Part shown: piece after piece, positions 25,147 through 34,368 of the stretch
Numbering within the stretch: the stretch's first letter is position 1
Layout: the number at the start of each line of letters is the position of its first letter
Source: JAVVXB01 sp036651815
GTDB lineage: Bacteria > Bacillota > Clostridia > Christensenellales > CAG-138
Assembly: GCA_036651815.1 (NCBI GenBank)
Contig: JAVVXB010000019.1
Span: forward strand, 1-56,380
Reading direction: 5' to 3'
DNA: 56,380 bases
Made by a program: the position numbers and the translations under genes
Notes under the pieces: generated by a model
The model's input: the letters and a program-made list of their open reading frames with translations, nothing else
What the model was told of the DNA's origin: nothing
The model's database searches: none

Positions 25147-26067
25147 GTGATGGAAGCAGCGATTTTGATGTGTGAACGTTTGCTCGCGATGGCCAGTGAT
25201 CCATCAACCGGGCACGTGCATACGGTGTTTGATCAAGCTGTCAACATCGACTTGAAAGATAGGCTCGTCAGCATCGTGATGGAACCGAAGCACCTCACTC
25301 CCTATGGCTGTACCGTGCGGGCAGACATTCCGTTTCCTGCACGGGGCATAGCTGAGGGACAGACTGTGGTTCTACGCGCAGATGGGATGAGCATTGAGAA
25401 TCATCTAAACGTCAGCTGGTGCGATGCGGAGGTTCATATACTTTCTGTCGATTCCATTACGCTTTCCAATGAACCAATTCATCTTCGTGACCGCCTGCAA
25501 CCGGTAATTTCCGTACTGCGGGCGGGATCGGAGGTGGATGGCCTTTCAGCCTTAGCCACAGGGTCGGAAGGGAACATATACACGGATTTTTTGCAGCCAC
25601 GTTTCGAAAAGCTGTTTGACGCAGTGGCGGTGGAAAATCAAAACCGGGCGTTAACCGCTGTTTCACGTGTTGCCGGTTGTGGGGTGGGACTGACGCCAAG
25701 TTCAGATGATTTTCTCTGCGGGTATTTCCTGACGCTGCGGCTGTTGAGCAACCTTTACCGTATGCGGGATGTCTGCAAATTTCTGCCACAGATGGCAGAA
25801 GTAGCCGCAAAAAAAACAAATCGTATCAGTGGCACATTTTTGATCGACAGTGGGGAAGGCTTTGCCAATCAGGCAGTCTTATCGTTTCTAAAAGTACTCT
25901 GTTCGGGTGCAGACGAATTGGCTGTTCGTGGGGCGGCCGAGCGCGTTGCATCCATTGGATCCACTTCCGGCAGGGATATTCTCACGGGAATTTGCCTTGC
26001 TATTTACCAACATGATGGAGGGAAAAACAGTGGTCAAACTGGAAATTCGGAAAAATTCATATTATGA
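25147..26067 (+). CDS. DUF2877 protein, AllH-like carbamoyltransferase component
   Basis: The ~306-aa protein carries the DUF2877 signature GCGVGLTPSSDDFLCGYFLTLR at about two thirds, then TNRISGTFLIDSGEGFANQAV and GSTSGRDILTGICLAI. In E. coli the equivalent gene (formerly ylbF, now allH) acts with allF (fdrA) and allG (ylbE) in oxamic transcarbamylase, as I recall the literature. Here the same three families are consecutive. GTG 25147 is chosen because AGGA lies 8 nt upstream; ATG 25150 is nearly equivalent. Its 3' end overlaps the FdrA-like gene by 38 nt. Confidence 0.75.
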   Translation: MMEAAILMCERLLAMASDPSTGHVHTVFDQAVNIDLKDRLVSIVMEPKHLTPYGCTVRADIPFPARGIAEGQTVVLRADGMSIENHLNVSWCDAEVHILSVDSITLSNEPIHLRDRLQPVISVLRAGSEVDGLSALATGSEGNIYTDFLQPRFEKLFDAVAVENQNRALTAVSRVAGCGVGLTPSSDDFLCGYFLTLRLLSNLYRMRDVCKFLPQMAEVAAKKTNRISGTFLIDSGEGFANQAVLSFLKVLCSGADELAVRGAAERVASIGSTSGRDILTGICLAIYQHDGGKNSGQTGNSEKFIL

Positions 26068-27592
26068 TTCCGTGACCCTCATGCTCATCTCGAAAGAGCT
26101 GAAAAAACTGGATGGCATAATGGAAGCGCTTGTGGGCATGGGAACCGATCTCAATGTGGAGATTGCGCATAACATCGGTCTTGCAACGCCTGAGTTTGAT
26201 GCAGGTATTACGCCCAATGATTTTTTCATTGCGGTGCAATGTGATGGCGAAGCGGCGTTTGAACAAGCACAAAACAAAGTGGAGGAATTGCTCAACAAAA
26301 AAGCGGAGGCCAAGGAATCCACCTATTTCCCGCCAACGTTAGAGGGAGCAGTGAAAATTGATCCTGATCTTAACATGGCGGTCATCTCCGTACCCGGAAG
26401 ACATGCTTTCGATGTGGCGCAGAGCTGCCTTGACAACGATATTAATGTAATGCTTTTCTCCGATAATGTAACCATTGACGAGGAGAAGGCACTCAAGGAG
26501 TATGCCTACAAAAAAGAACTGCTCGTGATGGGACCGGACTGTGGAACGGCGATTATTAACCATGTTCCGTTGGCCTTTGCCAATGTGGTGAGGGCGGGTG
26601 ACATCGGCATCGTTGCGGCAAGCGGAACGGGCACACAAGAAATCAGCTCCATCATCGATCAACTGGGTGGCGGAGTTTCTCAGGTGATTGGAACCGGTGG
26701 ACGAGATCTCAAAAAAGACATTGGCGGTCTGATGATGAAGCTTGGGCTGGATGCACTGAAAAACGATCAGCAGACAAAAGTGATTGTGCTGATTTCGAAG
26801 CCGCCGGCCAAGGAGATTGCTACTGAGATATTGCAGTTGGCAGCCGATTGTGGTAAGCCTGTGGTCGTTAGCTTCATTGGCGGTGACAGAACAGAAATTG
26901 AAGCGTTTGGACTGACTGCTGCTGTATCCCTTGAAGATGGTGCGCACAAAGCGGTTGCGATCAGCAAAGGCGGTACGGTGGTTGATTTTGCTGGATTTGC
27001 AATGGGCGCGGACAAGGCGGAATCACTTGCAAAAGAGATCGCGGGGAAAATGGCGAAGTCACAGAAATATGTTCGCGGGTTTTACACCGGTGGTACGTTG
27101 TGCGATGAAGCCATGAAGCTGATGATCGGTAATCTCGGTCATATTTATAGTAATATTCCGTTGCACGCAGAGGATAAACTGCCCGATGCGAGAAACGGCA
27201 AGAGTCGCGAGCATACATTCCTGGATTTTGGTGATGACGAATTCACCGTTGGTCGTCCGCACCCGATGATTGATCCAAGTCTGCGGGCTGAGCGAGTGAT
27301 TGTTGATGGCAAAGATCCGGCGTGTGCTGTGATTATGTGTGACTGCGTCATTGGCTTCGGTTCCCATGAAGATCCCGCAGCCGATCTGGCGGATGCGATA
27401 GTTGCAGCAAAGTCCGAAGCCGAGCAGGCGGGCAGACATCTATGTTGCGTGTGCGCCGTGTGCGGTACGGAGGGAGATCCTCAGAGCTTGAGCAGAACCC
27501 AAAAGAAACTGACCGAAGCGGGCGCGATCGTACTGCCTAGCAATGCGCAGGCAACGCGGTTTGTTAGCCGCATCCTCGCGAATTTGCAGTAG
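26030..27592 (+). CDS. FdrA-like protein (AllF), succinyl-CoA synthetase alpha-like fold
   Basis: This ~520-aa protein starts VVKLEIRKNSYYDSVTLMLIS, matching the FdrA N-terminus. A CoA-ligase-type Rossmann region follows (AVISVPGRHAFDVAQ, LLVMGPDCGTAI, GIVAASGTGTQEISSIIDQLGGG, VIVLISKPPAKEIATEIL). The C-terminal part carries RPHPMIDPSLRAERV. The GTG at 26030 has GGAGGG 8 nt upstream, inside the preceding gene; longer frames have no such site. In E. coli this family is one subunit of the AllFGH carbamoyltransferase, which releases carbamoyl phosphate for ATP formation. No carbamate kinase is seen in the window. Confidence 0.8.
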   Translation: MVKLEIRKNSYYDSVTLMLISKELKKLDGIMEALVGMGTDLNVEIAHNIGLATPEFDAGITPNDFFIAVQCDGEAAFEQAQNKVEELLNKKAEAKESTYFPPTLEGAVKIDPDLNMAVISVPGRHAFDVAQSCLDNDINVMLFSDNVTIDEEKALKEYAYKKELLVMGPDCGTAIINHVPLAFANVVRAGDIGIVAASGTGTQEISSIIDQLGGGVSQVIGTGGRDLKKDIGGLMMKLGLDALKNDQQTKVIVLISKPPAKEIATEILQLAADCGKPVVVSFIGGDRTEIEAFGLTAAVSLEDGAHKAVAISKGGTVVDFAGFAMGADKAESLAKEIAGKMAKSQKYVRGFYTGGTLCDEAMKLMIGNLGHIYSNIPLHAEDKLPDARNGKSREHTFLDFGDDEFTVGRPHPMIDPSLRAERVIVDGKDPACAVIMCDCVIGFGSHEDPAADLADAIVAAKSEAEQAGRHLCCVCAVCGTEGDPQSLSRTQKKLTEAGAIVLPSNAQATRFVSRILANLQ

Positions 27593-27604
27593 GGGGGCAC
27601 AAAG

Positions 27605-29029
27605 ATGAGCAAACTGAACGAACTGTTTGGAAAAGAGCTGCATGTGGTCAACTTTGGCATCGAGTCGTTTTATCACGATTTGATCAGTCAACGAGTACCG
27701 GCTATACATGTGGATTGGAAGCCCATAGCGGGCGGAGATAAGGTGGCTGCCGGAAATTTACGAAAGCTCAAACAGCCTGAGTTGACTAAGAAGATTGATG
27801 CGGCGAATGCGGAGGCACTCAAGCGCATTCTATCAGCACAACCGACACTTGTTGGGTTGGGCATTGCTGGCGAAGTGATCCCAGGCATGACCAAGAAGAC
27901 CATTCTGCACGCCGGTCCACCGATTTCTTGGGAACGTATGTGCGGTCCTCAGCGTGGCGCCGTCTTGGGTGGACTGATCTATGAAGGTTTGGCCAAGGAC
28001 TTGAAGGAAGCAGAAGCTCTTGTACAATCCGGAGAAATTATATTTGATCCTTGCCATATGCATTCCACCGTTGGACCCATGGCGGGCGTTGTTACCTATA
28101 GCATGCCGGTTTGGATTCTAGAAAACAAGACATTCGGCAATCGCGCATATTGCACCATCAATGAAGGACTTGGTAAAGTTCTCCGCTTTGGCGCTTGCGA
28201 TGACGAAGTATTGACCCGTTTGCGCTGGATAGAACGGGCACTATACCCGGTTCTTAAGGCTGCCATAGAACTCAAAGGCGAAATCGATGTCAAGGTGCTG
28301 ATTGCTAAACTTTTACAGATGGGCGATGAAGGACACAACCGCAATGAGGCGGGTACATCTTTGCTCATTCGTGAATTGGTACCGTCCATTATGGCCTCTG
28401 ATTTTTCACAGCAGCAACGCATTGATGCGTATAACTTTATTAACAACAATAATCATACATTCTTAAATATCAGCATGCCGGCGATGAAGTGTACGCTCGA
28501 TCCGATTTTCGATATTCCGTACTGTACGGTACTGGCTACCATGTGCCGTAATGGAACGGACTTTGGTATTCGTATTGCTGGATTGGGGGCGAACGCTTGG
28601 TTTACGGGACCGGCCGAAATGGTCAAGGGTCTGTATTTCCCGGGTTACGATGAGTGCGATGCAGCCCCGGATCTTGGAGACTCCTGTATTACGGAAACCG
28701 GTGGCATCGGCGGTTTCTGCATGGCGGCAGCGCCAGCAATTGTGCAGTTTGTAGGCGGGCAAGTTAGCGATGCAATCCGTTATTCCACCCAGATGTACGA
28801 AATTACAGCTGGGGAAGGGCAGGCGTACAAAATTCCTGCGCTTAATTTCCGTGGTTCTCCCACGGGGATCGATTTACGCAAAGTGATCGAAACCGGAATT
28901 CGACCAATTATCAATACGGGCATTGCCCACAAGGATCCTGGCGTGGGCCAAGTAGGCGCGGGCATTGTAAATCCGCCGGAGGAATGCTTTAAAAAAGCGT
29001 TGGCTTCTTGCGCAGAAAAATGGGCTTAA
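27605..29029 (+). CDS. DUF1116 protein, AllG/YlbE-like carbamoyltransferase component
   Basis: This 474-aa protein has conserved DUF1116 stretches: FGIESFYHDLISQRVPAIHVDWKP near the start, DPCHMHSTVGPMAGV, MGDEGHNRNEAGTSLLIREL, and FTGPAEMVKGLYFPGY. These families occur together with FdrA in allantoin or purine nitrogen release. The gene begins 12 nt after the FdrA-like gene with a GGGGG-type site. It completes the three-subunit set 25147-29029. Nothing visible is truncated. Confidence 0.8.
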   Translation: MSKLNELFGKELHVVNFGIESFYHDLISQRVPAIHVDWKPIAGGDKVAAGNLRKLKQPELTKKIDAANAEALKRILSAQPTLVGLGIAGEVIPGMTKKTILHAGPPISWERMCGPQRGAVLGGLIYEGLAKDLKEAEALVQSGEIIFDPCHMHSTVGPMAGVVTYSMPVWILENKTFGNRAYCTINEGLGKVLRFGACDDEVLTRLRWIERALYPVLKAAIELKGEIDVKVLIAKLLQMGDEGHNRNEAGTSLLIRELVPSIMASDFSQQQRIDAYNFINNNNHTFLNISMPAMKCTLDPIFDIPYCTVLATMCRNGTDFGIRIAGLGANAWFTGPAEMVKGLYFPGYDECDAAPDLGDSCITETGGIGGFCMAAAPAIVQFVGGQVSDAIRYSTQMYEITAGEGQAYKIPALNFRGSPTGIDLRKVIETGIRPIINTGIAHKDPGVGQVGAGIVNPPEECFKKALASCAEKWA

Positions 29030-29118
29030 CGGACGGGAACCATTCAGTTTGTTTCTGACCGATCCGTTTCGTCAAAAAGACGATGATCCAAACACAAAAC
29101 GGTACTACATTTCTTTTT

Positions 29119-29145
29119 GTTCGCTTCTTTCTAAAAGAAACGAAC
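29119..29145 (+). terminator. Hairpin between the carbamoyltransferase and cyclase genes
   Basis: GTTCGCTTCTTTC pairs with GAAACGAAC around a TAAAA loop with minor bulging. A weak T-rich run follows 10 nt later. It may attenuate rather than stop transcription into the cyclase gene. Confidence 0.4.
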
Positions 29146-29175
29146 AGCAAATTCTATTTTTAGGAGGAGTATACT

Positions 29176-29976
29176 ATGAGCAAGTGGTCTGACATTAAGA
29201 TGTACGATTTAACAATCCCGATTGGTATTAATTGTCCGCCGTGGCCAACCTATGAGCCGCTGCAAATGAAATTCTTCAAGCGCCTCACACCGAATGGTGC
29301 GAATGGACAGCTACTCACGCACAGCAATCATGTTGGTACACACTTGGATGGCCCGCTACACTTTGATACCGCTGGCCGAGATATGGCTTCTCTGGAGTTG
29401 ACGAAACTATGCGCCCCCGGTGTCGTAGTTGATCTGTCCGATCAGAAAGAGGACTTTGGCATTTACACGCCACAGGATATCGAAAAGCGCGTGAAGGTCA
29501 AAGAAGGAGATATTCTGATTATCAACACTGGCTATCATATCTACGGATGGGATTCGCCAACTGCTGATGAGCGCCGTTACATGCTGCGGCATCCCGGCCC
29601 ATCGCTGGATTTCATCCAGTGGGTACGTGACAAGAAAATCCGTTGGATTGGCGTGGACTGCGGCAGCGCGGATCACCCGATGAACACGAAAATCCGCGAG
29701 TGGGAGCCGAGGGAAGCTGAACATTGCGATAAGATTTTCCAAAGCCGTTATGGGAAGACATTGAATGAGGTCTATCCATGGCCAGAGCATTACCAAGCTA
29801 TGCACATTGAACTTTTCTGCAAGCCGTATGAAGCCATTCATGCCGAGTGCCTTGGCGGTGAGATTGAAAAGCTCAGTAACCAGCGTTGCGTAATTGGCAT
29901 TTTCCCATGGAAACTCGTGGATGGTGAGAGCTGCATCTCGAGAGTCGTTGCATTTACCGGATTTGATGATGTTTGA
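29176..29976 (+). CDS. Cyclase-family metal amidohydrolase (kynurenine formamidase/isatin hydrolase-like)
   Basis: This 266-aa protein has the family metal motif HSNHVGTHLDGPLHFD at about 55-70, then DILIINTGYH, WIGVDCGSADHP and IHAECLGGEIE. The family uses Mn or Zn to hydrolyse amides, including lactam ring opening by isatin hydrolase. Its place between a carbamoyltransferase set and a molybdenum hydroxylase suggests it opens an oxidised N-heterocycle so that the resulting ureido group can be transferred (inference). GGAGG precedes the ATG. Confidence 0.88.
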   Translation: MSKWSDIKMYDLTIPIGINCPPWPTYEPLQMKFFKRLTPNGANGQLLTHSNHVGTHLDGPLHFDTAGRDMASLELTKLCAPGVVVDLSDQKEDFGIYTPQDIEKRVKVKEGDILIINTGYHIYGWDSPTADERRYMLRHPGPSLDFIQWVRDKKIRWIGVDCGSADHPMNTKIREWEPREAEHCDKIFQSRYGKTLNEVYPWPEHYQAMHIELFCKPYEAIHAECLGGEIEKLSNQRCVIGIFPWKLVDGESCISRVVAFTGFDDV

Positions 29977-29991
29977 TTGATTGAATGTGCG

Positions 29992-30024
29992 CCGGGCGAT
30001 CGGGGCTATTGACTCATCGCCCGG
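29992..30024 (+). terminator. Perfect 9-bp hairpin after the cyclase gene
   Basis: CCGGGCGAT (29992-30000) and ATCGCCCGG (30016-30024) pair exactly around a 15-nt loop. No T-tract follows, so it may be an mRNA-stabilising hairpin or a weak terminator. Confidence 0.45.
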
Positions 30025-30055
30025 TTAGGTATATGATCATCATAAGGAGATGCTT

Positions 30056-30595
30056 ATGCGGATTTTTGCCATTACCATTGTTGCCGGCTTAGCGATCCTA
30101 TTTTGGTGGCTTTCGAGCTTGCGGGTAAAAAAACTGCATGTGCATACGGATCTCTTTGCAAAGGCGCTGTGCGAGGCGGCAGATCATGTTATGCTCCAAC
30201 CGAGTACCACGGAGAAACTGCAATACACAACGGATGACCATGGTGACATTTGTGTGCTGCCGGAGTCGGATCAACCGCAGGGTATTCGCCAACTGATTGC
30301 ACGTGGCGTGGATGAGTATATCATCGATCGAATGCATACCCTGTATCAAATGCGTGAGGAAGCGCAATCTTTGCTCACTAGCGTTACACTTGTAGGCAAC
30401 AAGTACAATGCAGTGCTTAATCGCTGCTATGACCTAACCAATCTATTTTTTTCTTTTCTTGATGATCCAAGCAGACTGACAACGCAGAAGGAGCTGGAAG
30501 ACTTTCATTTCTTTCTGCAAAAACAGGACTATCTTCGAAATGTAACACTTGCTTCCATTGTTTCGGAAGCATGCAAACAGGAAATATCGATTTAA
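30056..30595 (+). CDS. Hypothetical protein with one N-terminal membrane anchor
   Basis: I do not recognise this 179-aa protein. An N-terminal helix (IFAITIVAGLAILFWWLSSL) is followed by a soluble, mostly helical region with ARGVDEYIIDRMHTLYQMREEAQSL and a C-terminal DFHFFLQKQDYLRNV. There is no lipobox or known catalytic motif. ATG 30056 is preferred over 30050 because AAGGAG ends 6 nt before it. It sits between the cyclase and the molybdenum hydroxylase genes on the same strand. A membrane scaffold or an unrelated insertion are both possible. Confidence 0.6.
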   Translation: MRIFAITIVAGLAILFWWLSSLRVKKLHVHTDLFAKALCEAADHVMLQPSTTEKLQYTTDDHGDICVLPESDQPQGIRQLIARGVDEYIIDRMHTLYQMREEAQSLLTSVTLVGNKYNAVLNRCYDLTNLFFSFLDDPSRLTTQKELEDFHFFLQKQDYLRNVTLASIVSEACKQEISI

Positions 30596-30709
30596 TGAAC
30601 GCATCTATCGGCTTCAAACGGATATCTTTTTAACAGCATAAAACTGAATTAGGCTTATACCGGAAGGTCTCCATCGTGTCAATAGAAGTGTTTAGTTGGA
30701 GGGTTGCAA

Positions 30710-31543
30710 ATGAAGGAATTTGAGTATTTACAACCGGAAACGATGCAGCAAGCCTGCAGCCTTCGTGCACAGTATGGCAAGGCGGCAGTCATCTATAATG
30801 GCGGCACTGACATCGTAATTCAGCTACGTGAGCGGCTGATTTCGCCGGACTATCTCATCGACATCAAAAAGATTCCAGAACTATCTAAAATTCAATTTCA
30901 TAAAACTGAAGGGCTTACCATTGGTGCATGCGCTACGGCTGCCGCAATTGCTGAAAACGCAGATGTGTTGGCTTATTATCCATTTTTATCTGATGCTGCG
31001 GGATCGATTGGTTCTAAACAGGTGCGAAATCGTGCAACCTGCATTGGCAATATTGTCAATGCTTCCCCACTGTGCGATACAGGTACACCGCTGTATGCTT
31101 TGGATGCCACCGTCCGTATTGCTGGGCAAACCGGCATGCGTGAGGTACCCATTACAGAGTTTATTACATTCGTACGCAGAACAGTTCTTAAAGAGGACGA
31201 GATTGTCACCGCAATCCATGTACCCTATGTGGAAGGAACCCGCGGGGTCTTTACTAAGGTGTCACGGCGCAAGGAAGTTGATCTTTCCACCATATGCGGT
31301 ACGGTGGCGTTGGTAAACGGTTCATATCGTCTTGCCTTTGGAGCGGTTGCTCCAACACCGGTACGGTTGCCAAAGACGGAAGCGTTGCTAAACGAAAACC
31401 AGCTTGATGACAAATTGATTGAGCAGGCTGCGAAGCTCGCAAGAACCGAGGTCAGCCCCATTGATGATGTACGTGCCAGCCGGCTATATCGACTGGACGT
31501 TGTCGAGGTCATTGTGCGCAACAGCCTCAAAGCGTTGCGGTGA
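30710..31543 (+). CDS. Molybdenum hydroxylase, FAD-binding subunit (CoxM/XdhB-like)
   Basis: The 277-aa protein has VIYNGGTDIVIQLRERL and GSIGSKQVRNRATCIGNIVNASPLCDTGTPLYAL, the two FAD-contact blocks of the xanthine dehydrogenase/CO dehydrogenase medium subunit. The C-terminal cluster-binding-like domain follows. ATG 30710 is set by TGGAGGG. The order FAD, FeS, Mo subunits is kept with short spacing. It passes electrons from the Mo/FeS subunits to an acceptor, NAD or ferredoxin. Confidence 0.92.
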   Translation: MKEFEYLQPETMQQACSLRAQYGKAAVIYNGGTDIVIQLRERLISPDYLIDIKKIPELSKIQFHKTEGLTIGACATAAAIAENADVLAYYPFLSDAAGSIGSKQVRNRATCIGNIVNASPLCDTGTPLYALDATVRIAGQTGMREVPITEFITFVRRTVLKEDEIVTAIHVPYVEGTRGVFTKVSRRKEVDLSTICGTVALVNGSYRLAFGAVAPTPVRLPKTEALLNENQLDDKLIEQAAKLARTEVSPIDDVRASRLYRLDVVEVIVRNSLKALR

Positions 31544-31558
31544 AGGGGGTGCACATAT

Positions 31559-32044
31559 ATGAAGAAATATCCGGTTCGATTCTATATTAATAAGGAACCT
31601 GTAGAGATGGAAGTTCAGGCGAATCGCACACTGCTGAGCATTATTCGTGATGAGTTACATCTTACTGGAACAAAGTCTGGGTGCGGCGCGGGCGAGTGCG
31701 GCGCATGTACGGTCATTGTTGACGGTAAACCCATTAATGCTTGCCTTGTGCTTGCGCCGGAGCTGGACGGCATGCACATTACTACGATCGAAGGAATTGC
31801 AGATCAGGATGGGAATCTGTCCCCACTACAGCAAGCGTTCATCGATCACGCGGCGCTTCAGTGCGGATTTTGCACACCGGGTTTCATCATGTCTGGCACG
31901 GCGTTGCTCGAAGAAAATCCACATCCCACGCGCGCTGAGATTAAGCACGCCATTGCTGGCAATCTTTGCCGCTGCACGGGGTACATCCGTATTATTGAAG
32001 CCATAGAGGATGCCGCAAAGCGGATCGAAGGAGGTGCAAACTGA
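31559..32044 (+). CDS. Molybdenum hydroxylase, [2Fe-2S] subunit (CoxS/XdhC-like)
   Basis: In this 161-aa protein the plant-type ferredoxin cluster ligands are in GTKSGCGAGECGACTVIVDG. The second cluster ligands are in LQCGFCTPGFIMSG and GNLCRCTGYI. Length and motif order are standard for the small subunit. AAGGGGG precedes the ATG, and the stop overlaps the start of the large subunit (TGATG). All eight cluster Cys are present, so it should be functional. Confidence 0.95.
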   Translation: MKKYPVRFYINKEPVEMEVQANRTLLSIIRDELHLTGTKSGCGAGECGACTVIVDGKPINACLVLAPELDGMHITTIEGIADQDGNLSPLQQAFIDHAALQCGFCTPGFIMSGTALLEENPHPTRAEIKHAIAGNLCRCTGYIRIIEAIEDAAKRIEGGAN

Positions 32045-34368
32045 TGGAATACAAGCATGTTGGAAAATCGTATAGCCGTCCAGATGCGGCAAAGAAAGTG
32101 ACCGGTGCTGCGGAATATGTGGATGACATTCATCTGTCACGCACCTTGTACGCAAAGTGCGTGAGAAGCCCTTATGCCCATGCAAAGATCATCTCGGTGG
32201 ACATGACCGAAGCACGGAAATTACCGGGGGTGCGCTGCTGTATCTGCGGAGATGAATATCCAAATCGGGCTGGCTTGTATCTGGAAGATCGATATTTTAT
32301 GGCAAAGCCCGGTGATACCGCGAAGTATATGGGAGAAGCAGTTGCTGCAGTTGCTGCGGAAACGCCGGAAATCGCGGAGGCTGCCTGCGATCTGATCAAG
32401 GTGGAATATGAAGAACTTCCTGCTGTAACAAATGCACTGGAAGGTATGAAACCGGATGCGCCGGTGATTCATCCAGACCTTGGCAGTTATAAGGTTGCTC
32501 CGATTTTCTATCCGCAGGCGGGTACGAATGTCTCTCACCACTATGTGCTTCGCAAAGGCGATTTTGAGGATGCGGCTCGACAGGCCGACCGTGTCTTCGA
32601 GCATAGCTTCTATATCCCGCATGTGCAGCATGTGCCGCTTGAGCCACATGCCTGTATGGCAAAATACGATGCGGATGGAAAACTGACCGTATGGGCCAGT
32701 TGTCAGTCGCCATATGCGGTGCGTCAGGCATTGAGCGTTGCATTTGGGAAACCGCTCAATAAAATTCGTGTGATATCACCGACGGTTGGCGGTGGATTTG
32801 GCAGCAAGGCAGGAACGACGCTGGAAGGCATCGTTATACCGTTGGCATTTCATTGTGCAGGACGTCCGGTGAAGTTGGTGTATAGCCGTGAGGATGAGTT
32901 TGTCAATGCATATGTCAGGCAGGGATTGCATGCAACCATCAGCTCTGCGGTGAAAAAAGACGGACGGATTCTTGGTGTCAAAAATAAATTTGTCTGGGAT
33001 GGTGGCGCATATACCGAGTATGGCGTGAACATCACAAAAGCGGGTGGATGGGCCAGCGCGGGTCCTTATGATATCGACAATGTTTGGACGGATAGTTATT
33101 GCGTCTATACCAACCATCCGGTTGGCGGTCCGTACCGTGGATTCGGCATGTGCGAAATCCATTTTGCAATTGAGCAAAACATCGATATGATCGCAAAGGA
33201 ATTGGGCATTTCCGAGGTGGATGTACGTCGTATCAACGGATTGCGCCCCGGTGGATTTACAGGCATGGGTGAGCAGATGGATGTTGCAGGATTTCAGGAA
33301 TGTCTGGAAACCGTGGTGCAAGATATGGAATACAACAAGCCGAGCGAACCGTCCGGCAGCCCAACCAAGCTGCGCGCCAAAGGAATTGCTTCTGGATGGA
33401 AATCGCCTTCTATGCCAACAAACGCAGGCAGTGCCGCGATCATCCGCATGAACGAAGACGGGACGTTTTTCCTCATGAGCAGTGGACAGGAAATCGGGCA
33501 GGGCGCGACCACTGTACTCACGCAGATTGCTGCGGAAGTGCTCTCCGTTTCACCGGACAAGATTACGTTCTGTTCAGGCGATACGGATCACACGCCTTAT
33601 GAGTGGCAGACGGTAGCGAGTCGCACGACCTACTGCGCTGGTAACGCTGTCAAATTGGCTGCTGAGGATCTCAAAGCGAAGGTGCTCGATCTCGCACAAA
33701 TCAAACTTGGCGCAGTCAAACGCGATCTGGTTTTTGAGGATGGCTTTGTGGTACACAAAATCTATTCGGATCGGCGCGTGCCTATCTCGGATTTTGCACT
33801 TGGCATTTCTTTTTCGGATGGCAGCGGTTATGGTGGCCCAGCAATCGGCGTAGGTACGTTCACTTTGGAAAACAACATCAATACGGATAAGAAGACGGGT
33901 GTTGCTAAACATCATCCGGCGGCGTTCTGGACGATGGGCGTCAATGGTGCAGAGGTTGAGGTGGATACAGAGACGGGCCATGTTAAAGTCCTCAAGATGT
34001 GTTCTTGTTTTGATGCGGGCAAGGTGATCAATCCAGCGTTGTTTTCCGGACAGTCGGAGGGAGCCATGGTGCAGGCTCTTGGCACGGCGTTGTTTGAAGA
34101 GCTGAAGCTCAAGGATGGCAAAGTGCTCAACAAATCCTTTGTCGACTACAAGATTCCAACAGCGGACGACATCCCGGAGCTTGTGGTGAAATATGTGGAA
34201 CACGCGGAGCCAACCGGCCCTTACGGCGCACGCGGTGTGGGTGAGCCGTTGATGGTGCCTGGTGCGCCTGCCATTGCAAATGCAGTGTGTAATGCAATTG
34301 GTGTTCGTTTTCTCCGCATGCCAATTACACCAGATGACGTATTGAACGCTCTGCGTGAGAAAAAATAA
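32044..34368 (+). CDS. Molybdenum hydroxylase, Mo-cofactor subunit (xanthine dehydrogenase family)
   Basis: This 774-aa catalytic subunit has GGGFGSKAGTTLEG, VGGPYRGFGMCEIHFAIEQ, GQEIGQGATTVLTQIAAEVL and a C-terminal ARGVGEPLMVPGAPAIANAV with the active-site Glu in GVGEP. The family hydroxylates a carbon next to a ring nitrogen (purines, pyrimidines, nicotinate) using water. The CODH-type Cys loop is not apparent, so CO oxidation is unlikely. The neighbouring uracil-type permease and ring-opening/carbamoyl-transfer genes point to an N-heterocycle. Xanthine, hypoxanthine, uracil or nicotinate cannot be told apart here. Confidence 0.9.
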   Translation: MEYKHVGKSYSRPDAAKKVTGAAEYVDDIHLSRTLYAKCVRSPYAHAKIISVDMTEARKLPGVRCCICGDEYPNRAGLYLEDRYFMAKPGDTAKYMGEAVAAVAAETPEIAEAACDLIKVEYEELPAVTNALEGMKPDAPVIHPDLGSYKVAPIFYPQAGTNVSHHYVLRKGDFEDAARQADRVFEHSFYIPHVQHVPLEPHACMAKYDADGKLTVWASCQSPYAVRQALSVAFGKPLNKIRVISPTVGGGFGSKAGTTLEGIVIPLAFHCAGRPVKLVYSREDEFVNAYVRQGLHATISSAVKKDGRILGVKNKFVWDGGAYTEYGVNITKAGGWASAGPYDIDNVWTDSYCVYTNHPVGGPYRGFGMCEIHFAIEQNIDMIAKELGISEVDVRRINGLRPGGFTGMGEQMDVAGFQECLETVVQDMEYNKPSEPSGSPTKLRAKGIASGWKSPSMPTNAGSAAIIRMNEDGTFFLMSSGQEIGQGATTVLTQIAAEVLSVSPDKITFCSGDTDHTPYEWQTVASRTTYCAGNAVKLAAEDLKAKVLDLAQIKLGAVKRDLVFEDGFVVHKIYSDRRVPISDFALGISFSDGSGYGGPAIGVGTFTLENNINTDKKTGVAKHHPAAFWTMGVNGAEVEVDTETGHVKVLKMCSCFDAGKVINPALFSGQSEGAMVQALGTALFEELKLKDGKVLNKSFVDYKIPTADDIPELVVKYVEHAEPTGPYGARGVGEPLMVPGAPAIANAVCNAIGVRFLRMPITPDDVLNALREKK

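Noticed and set aside
26339..26947. 202-codon open frame on the minus strand inside the FdrA-like gene
   Set aside because: Antisense to a clear coding gene, no ribosome site, and composition typical of a shadow frame.
32044..34368. CO dehydrogenase identity for the Mo subunit
   Set aside because: The active-site loop reads PYRGFGMCE, like xanthine dehydrogenase-type enzymes; the CODH-type Cys loop is not evident.
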